DNA from: Myxococcota bacterium
Lineage (GTDB): Bacteria; Myxococcota_C; UBA6777
Length of the DNA stretch: 7,160 bases
Reading direction: 5' to 3'
Assembly (NCBI GenBank): GCA_023150835.1
Contig: JAKLKB010000200.1
Span: 5,599-12,758 of the forward strand
Part shown: positions 4,563-7,160 of the stretch, piece after piece
How the letters are laid out: each line of letters starts with the position of its first letter
Numbering within the stretch: the stretch's first letter is position 1
Made by a program: the position numbers and the translations under genes
Notes under the pieces: generated by a model
What the model was told of the DNA's origin: nothing
Seen by the model: the letters and a program-made list of their open reading frames with translations, nothing else
The model's database searches: none

Positions 4563-7160
4563 GATCTCTTCGAGGATCTCGACATAACCGAGGTCACCGT
4601 TGACACGCACACGCTGGCCTGTTTTGATCAGCTTGGTGGCGTTTGGGACCGAGACGACCGCAGGGATACCGTATTCGCGTGCGACCACTGAGCCATGCGT
4701 CATCAATCCACCCACCTCCATCACAAGGCCCGCTGCGTGGATAAATAACGGCGTCCACCCGGGATCGGTAAACGGAGCCACCAAGATCTCGCCGTGGTGA
4801 AGGCTGGATTCCGATGGATCGAGGATCACACGTGCGATCCCTTCGACGATTCCGGCACTTGCGCGACTACCCACCAATGCTCCTGCCGGGAGATTTTCAC
4901 GCCGAAGCTCTGCGATCACGATCTCTCCGTGTTGGGTGAGGATGCGTGGGGGCGATAGTTGCGTAAACCGCTCGTGTTCGGCTTTCCGTTGTTGGATGAT
5001 CTTTTTCCAATCCGCTGGTGGGGTGGATGGGAGGGCGGGCTGAGAGGGATGTTGCGCGTGCTGCTGGACGATCTCTTGGATATCTTCGAGTGTGAGAAAG
5101 TCGATGTCTTTGGGATCGTCGAGCCATCCGCTGTGATGGAGTACTTTGGCTTCTTGGGAAAGAAGCTCGCGCAAAAGGCCCATCAAACGGATCAAACAGA
5201 ACTTGGGATGTTCGCGGATGCCCATGAGATCGCGGTGAACGCGCACCCAACGCTTGGCCAACGGACCACGCCACCAACCTCCCGACATCTGTCGAGCGTG
5301 GGCAATCAAGCGTTTTCCGGCTTCTTCGGCTTCTTGGATCAGTCTGTGGTGGCGCTGGCGGTGCTGGCCTGCGGCTTCGCTTTTGAGATTGCCTGCGATG
5401 GTTTGCAAGAGAGGGCTTGGATCCTCGGACCAACGCGGTCGTGTGATATCGATCTCGCAAGCCCCACGCATCCCATAATCGCGCAGAAAAGCTGCGAGAG
5501 CCTCGCAAAAAGTCTCGCCGCCTTCGACCTGCTTGAGCGTTGAAAGCACCGATGCTTTGGGTTCTTGTTGAATCTTTTCGGAGACGGCAGGAAAGCGCCT
5601 TGCGATCTCCGCAAGATCCGCGACGTGCAGATCCATCTCGGTGGTGACGTTGCCTTCGTAGCCCCTTGTGAAGGCGATGATATCTGGATCGTGCGAATCT
5701 TTCTTGCACAAAGCCGCGACCAAGCGTTGCGAAAGGACGCCGCCCATCATCAGCGGCAAGAACTTTCGCGCAAGGTGTGTGCGGAAAATAGAACGAAGGA
5801 TCTCCAACATCCGCCCGAAGCGAGCAGGGCCTTGCGCAAAAGAAGAAAGGTCGCGTTGAACATCGGCGATCAATTGATGGAGTTCGTTGGTTTTGGTGGG
5901 GACGAGATCGCGGGTGTCCGACCACAAAAGCAACGACAGAGCGCGCAAAAAAGCGGGGCCGACGATGCGCAAAGGCCGAGACAGGGCGATCTTGTGCCCT
6001 GAGCGGGTTTGTTCGAGAAATTCTGGGCGTTGGACAAAAGCCTCTAAAGAGGCGGACATCCGTTCATCGGCGAGGGAGATCAGCTTGGGGAAGCGCGAGC
6101 GTAAGCGCGGATGGTTGAGCAGCGGCGTGAGGTCAAGGTACAGACGCCCTCCCGCAGAAACCAAAAAAGACGATCCTTCGGGTGTAATCTTTGCCAAGCC
6201 AAAAGGCAAAATCCATCGAAGTACGGATCGACCGAGGGGACGGATGGCGTCGGTCATCATCTGAGGATGCCCAAAGCACATATAAGCGTGCGTTTGGGGA
6301 TCGTTTGGCTGCGGAGAAAGCAGCGGGTAGAGCGAGGTGATCGGGCGACTTTGCACCACAAAGACCTGATCGTCTTGGATGCACCACTCGATATCTTGCG
6401 GCTGTCCGTAATGGGACTCGATGCGGGTTCCGATATCCGCAAGAGCCAAGATCTGATCATCCCGAAGAGAGGGGCTGTTGGCGATCTGCGGGTCCAAGAT
6501 CTCCTCAAAGGTGCCGCCTTCGGGTTTGGGGCGGATCGCGACGTGTTTTTCGGCGATCTTTCGGGTCTTGATCTGCTGGTTGGTTTTGTCGACTTGAAAG
6601 AGATCGGCAGAGACGATGCCTGAAACAAGGGCTTCGCCCAACCCAAATCCCGCGTCGATGGAGAGCAGACGGCGATCTTGGGATATCGGGTCGGCGGTGA
6701 AGAGGATGCCCGACACTTCGGGAAAGATCATCGCCTGAACCACCACAGCCAAGGAAACAGCGCGATGATCGAAGCCTTGTTCGGTACGGTACGCGATCGC
6801 TCGATCCGTAAACAACGAGGCCCAACAGGCCCGAACAGCCGTCAAAAGGGCCTCTTGCCCTCGGATGTTGAGGTAGGTGTCTTGTTGCCCTGCAAAAGAA
6901 GCGTTGGGCAGATCTTCGGCGGTCGCGCTCGAACGGACAGCATAGGCTTTTTCTTTGCCTTGCTCGTGCCAAGCCGCCACGACGGCCTCTTCGATGGATT
7001 TTGGAAAAGGTAGGGCCAACAGCTTTTGTCGGATCAAAGCGCCCGCTTCTCGGAGGGCTTCGGTGTCTGCGCAATCAAGGCGTTGCAGCGAGCCAAAGAG
7101 AGCTTCTTGTTCGTGGGTCTCCATCTGCGACAACCAAAGGCGAAAGGCATGGGTGGTCAC
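4557..7160 (-). CDS. Rifampicin phosphotransferase-like / PEP synthase superfamily enzyme (5' end beyond the window)
   Basis: An ATP-dependent dikinase-type phosphotransferase, probably cytoplasmic. Residues are numbered from the GTG at 7158-7160. An ATP-grasp domain (about 1-276) has AVRSSATAEDL with Arg76, DIEW with Glu258 and VVQSRPIT with Arg272. A long middle substrate domain (about 290-745) has FGHPQMMTDAIRPLG, SAGGRLYLDLTPLL and the RGACEIDITRPRW motif (565-577). The swivelling phospho-histidine domain is C-terminal, with THGSVVAREYGIPAVV and catalytic His822. True PEP synthases have this His domain in the middle and a TIM barrel at the end; here the barrel is absent. That order (ATP, substrate, His) is the one known for Listeria rifampicin phosphotransferase (Rph), which moves the beta phosphate of ATP onto rifampicin. 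The visible part starts at VTTHAF, which in this family lies about 30-40 residues after the true start, inside PPGF-VTT. The GTG is therefore probably an internal valine, and the ATP-site lysine is off the edge. Many relatives are annotated as PEP synthase and their substrates are unproven. Confidence 0.9.
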   Translation of the reverse strand: MTTHAFRLWLSQMETHEQEALFGSLQRLDCADTEALREAGALIRQKLLALPFPKSIEEAVVAAWHEQGKEKAYAVRSSATAEDLPNASFAGQQDTYLNIRGQEALLTAVRACWASLFTDRAIAYRTEQGFDHRAVSLAVVVQAMIFPEVSGILFTADPISQDRRLLSIDAGFGLGEALVSGIVSADLFQVDKTNQQIKTRKIAEKHVAIRPKPEGGTFEEILDPQIANSPSLRDDQILALADIGTRIESHYGQPQDIEWCIQDDQVFVVQSRPITSLYPLLSPQPNDPQTHAYMCFGHPQMMTDAIRPLGRSVLRWILPFGLAKITPEGSSFLVSAGGRLYLDLTPLLNHPRLRSRFPKLISLADERMSASLEAFVQRPEFLEQTRSGHKIALSRPLRIVGPAFLRALSLLLWSDTRDLVPTKTNELHQLIADVQRDLSSFAQGPARFGRMLEILRSIFRTHLARKFLPLMMGGVLSQRLVAALCKKDSHDPDIIAFTRGYEGNVTTEMDLHVADLAEIARRFPAVSEKIQQEPKASVLSTLKQVEGGETFCEALAAFLRDYGMRGACEIDITRPRWSEDPSPLLQTIAGNLKSEAAGQHRQRHHRLIQEAEEAGKRLIAHARQMSGGWWRGPLAKRWVRVHRDLMGIREHPKFCLIRLMGLLRELLSQEAKVLHHSGWLDDPKDIDFLTLEDIQEIVQQHAQHPSQPALPSTPPADWKKIIQQRKAEHERFTQLSPPRILTQHGEIVIAELRRENLPAGALVGSRASAGIVEGIARVILDPSESSLHHGEILVAPFTDPGWTPLFIHAAGLVMEVGGLMTHGSVVAREYGIPAVVSVPNATKLIKTGQRVRVNGDLGYVEILEEIP

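Noticed and set aside
4897-5925. 342-codon open frame in another - strand frame inside the phosphotransferase-like gene
   Set aside because: It is a shifted-frame shadow with Arg/Ser/Pro-rich sequence. The main frame has all the family motifs.
7158-7160. GTG at the window edge as the true start of the phosphotransferase-like gene
   Set aside because: In this family the VTT-x-AF segment follows the glycine-rich and PPGF segments, so about 30-40 residues should lie upstream. The edge GTG is most likely an internal valine codon.

Overview
This is a bacterial chromosomal segment. The genes are closely packed with clear Shine-Dalgarno sites, there are no introns, and the base composition is moderately GC-rich. 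The host cannot be named with confidence. A zinc-ribbon thioredoxin 2, a P-type cation pump and a rifampicin-phosphotransferase-type enzyme fit many environmental bacteria; a proteobacterial or myxobacterial-like lineage is only a guess.

Layout, left to right. Positions 1-91 are seven perfect copies of a 13-base purine-rich tandem repeat, and the array may continue past the left edge. Positions 95-131 are an exact second copy of the last 37 bases of reading frame (just before the final Leu and stop) of the neighbouring thioredoxin gene, which runs leftward at 164-622. A 396-base divergent intergenic region (623-1018) leads to a 901-residue P-type cation ATPase on the + strand (1019-3724). It is followed 62 bases later by a 248-residue helical protein of unknown function (3787-4533), probably in the same operon. 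A short hairpin lies in the 23-base convergent gap. The rest of the window (4557-7160, - strand) is a large enzyme with the domain order ATP-grasp, substrate domain, phospho-histidine domain, as in rifampicin phosphotransferases of the PEP-synthase superfamily. Its N terminus lies beyond the right edge.

The genes do not form one obvious pathway. The thioredoxin and ATPase are divergent, the ATPase and the unknown gene look like a transcription unit, and the phosphotransferase-like gene converges on them. There is no mobile element, RNA gene, CRISPR array or integrase, and I see no clear new multi-gene system.

The points most worth a second look are: the tandem array joined to a duplicated thioredoxin 3' end; a P-type ATPase with altered ion-site motifs and an insertion between M3 and M4; an unrecognised small partner gene; and the phosphotransferase-like enzyme with its uncertain substrate.
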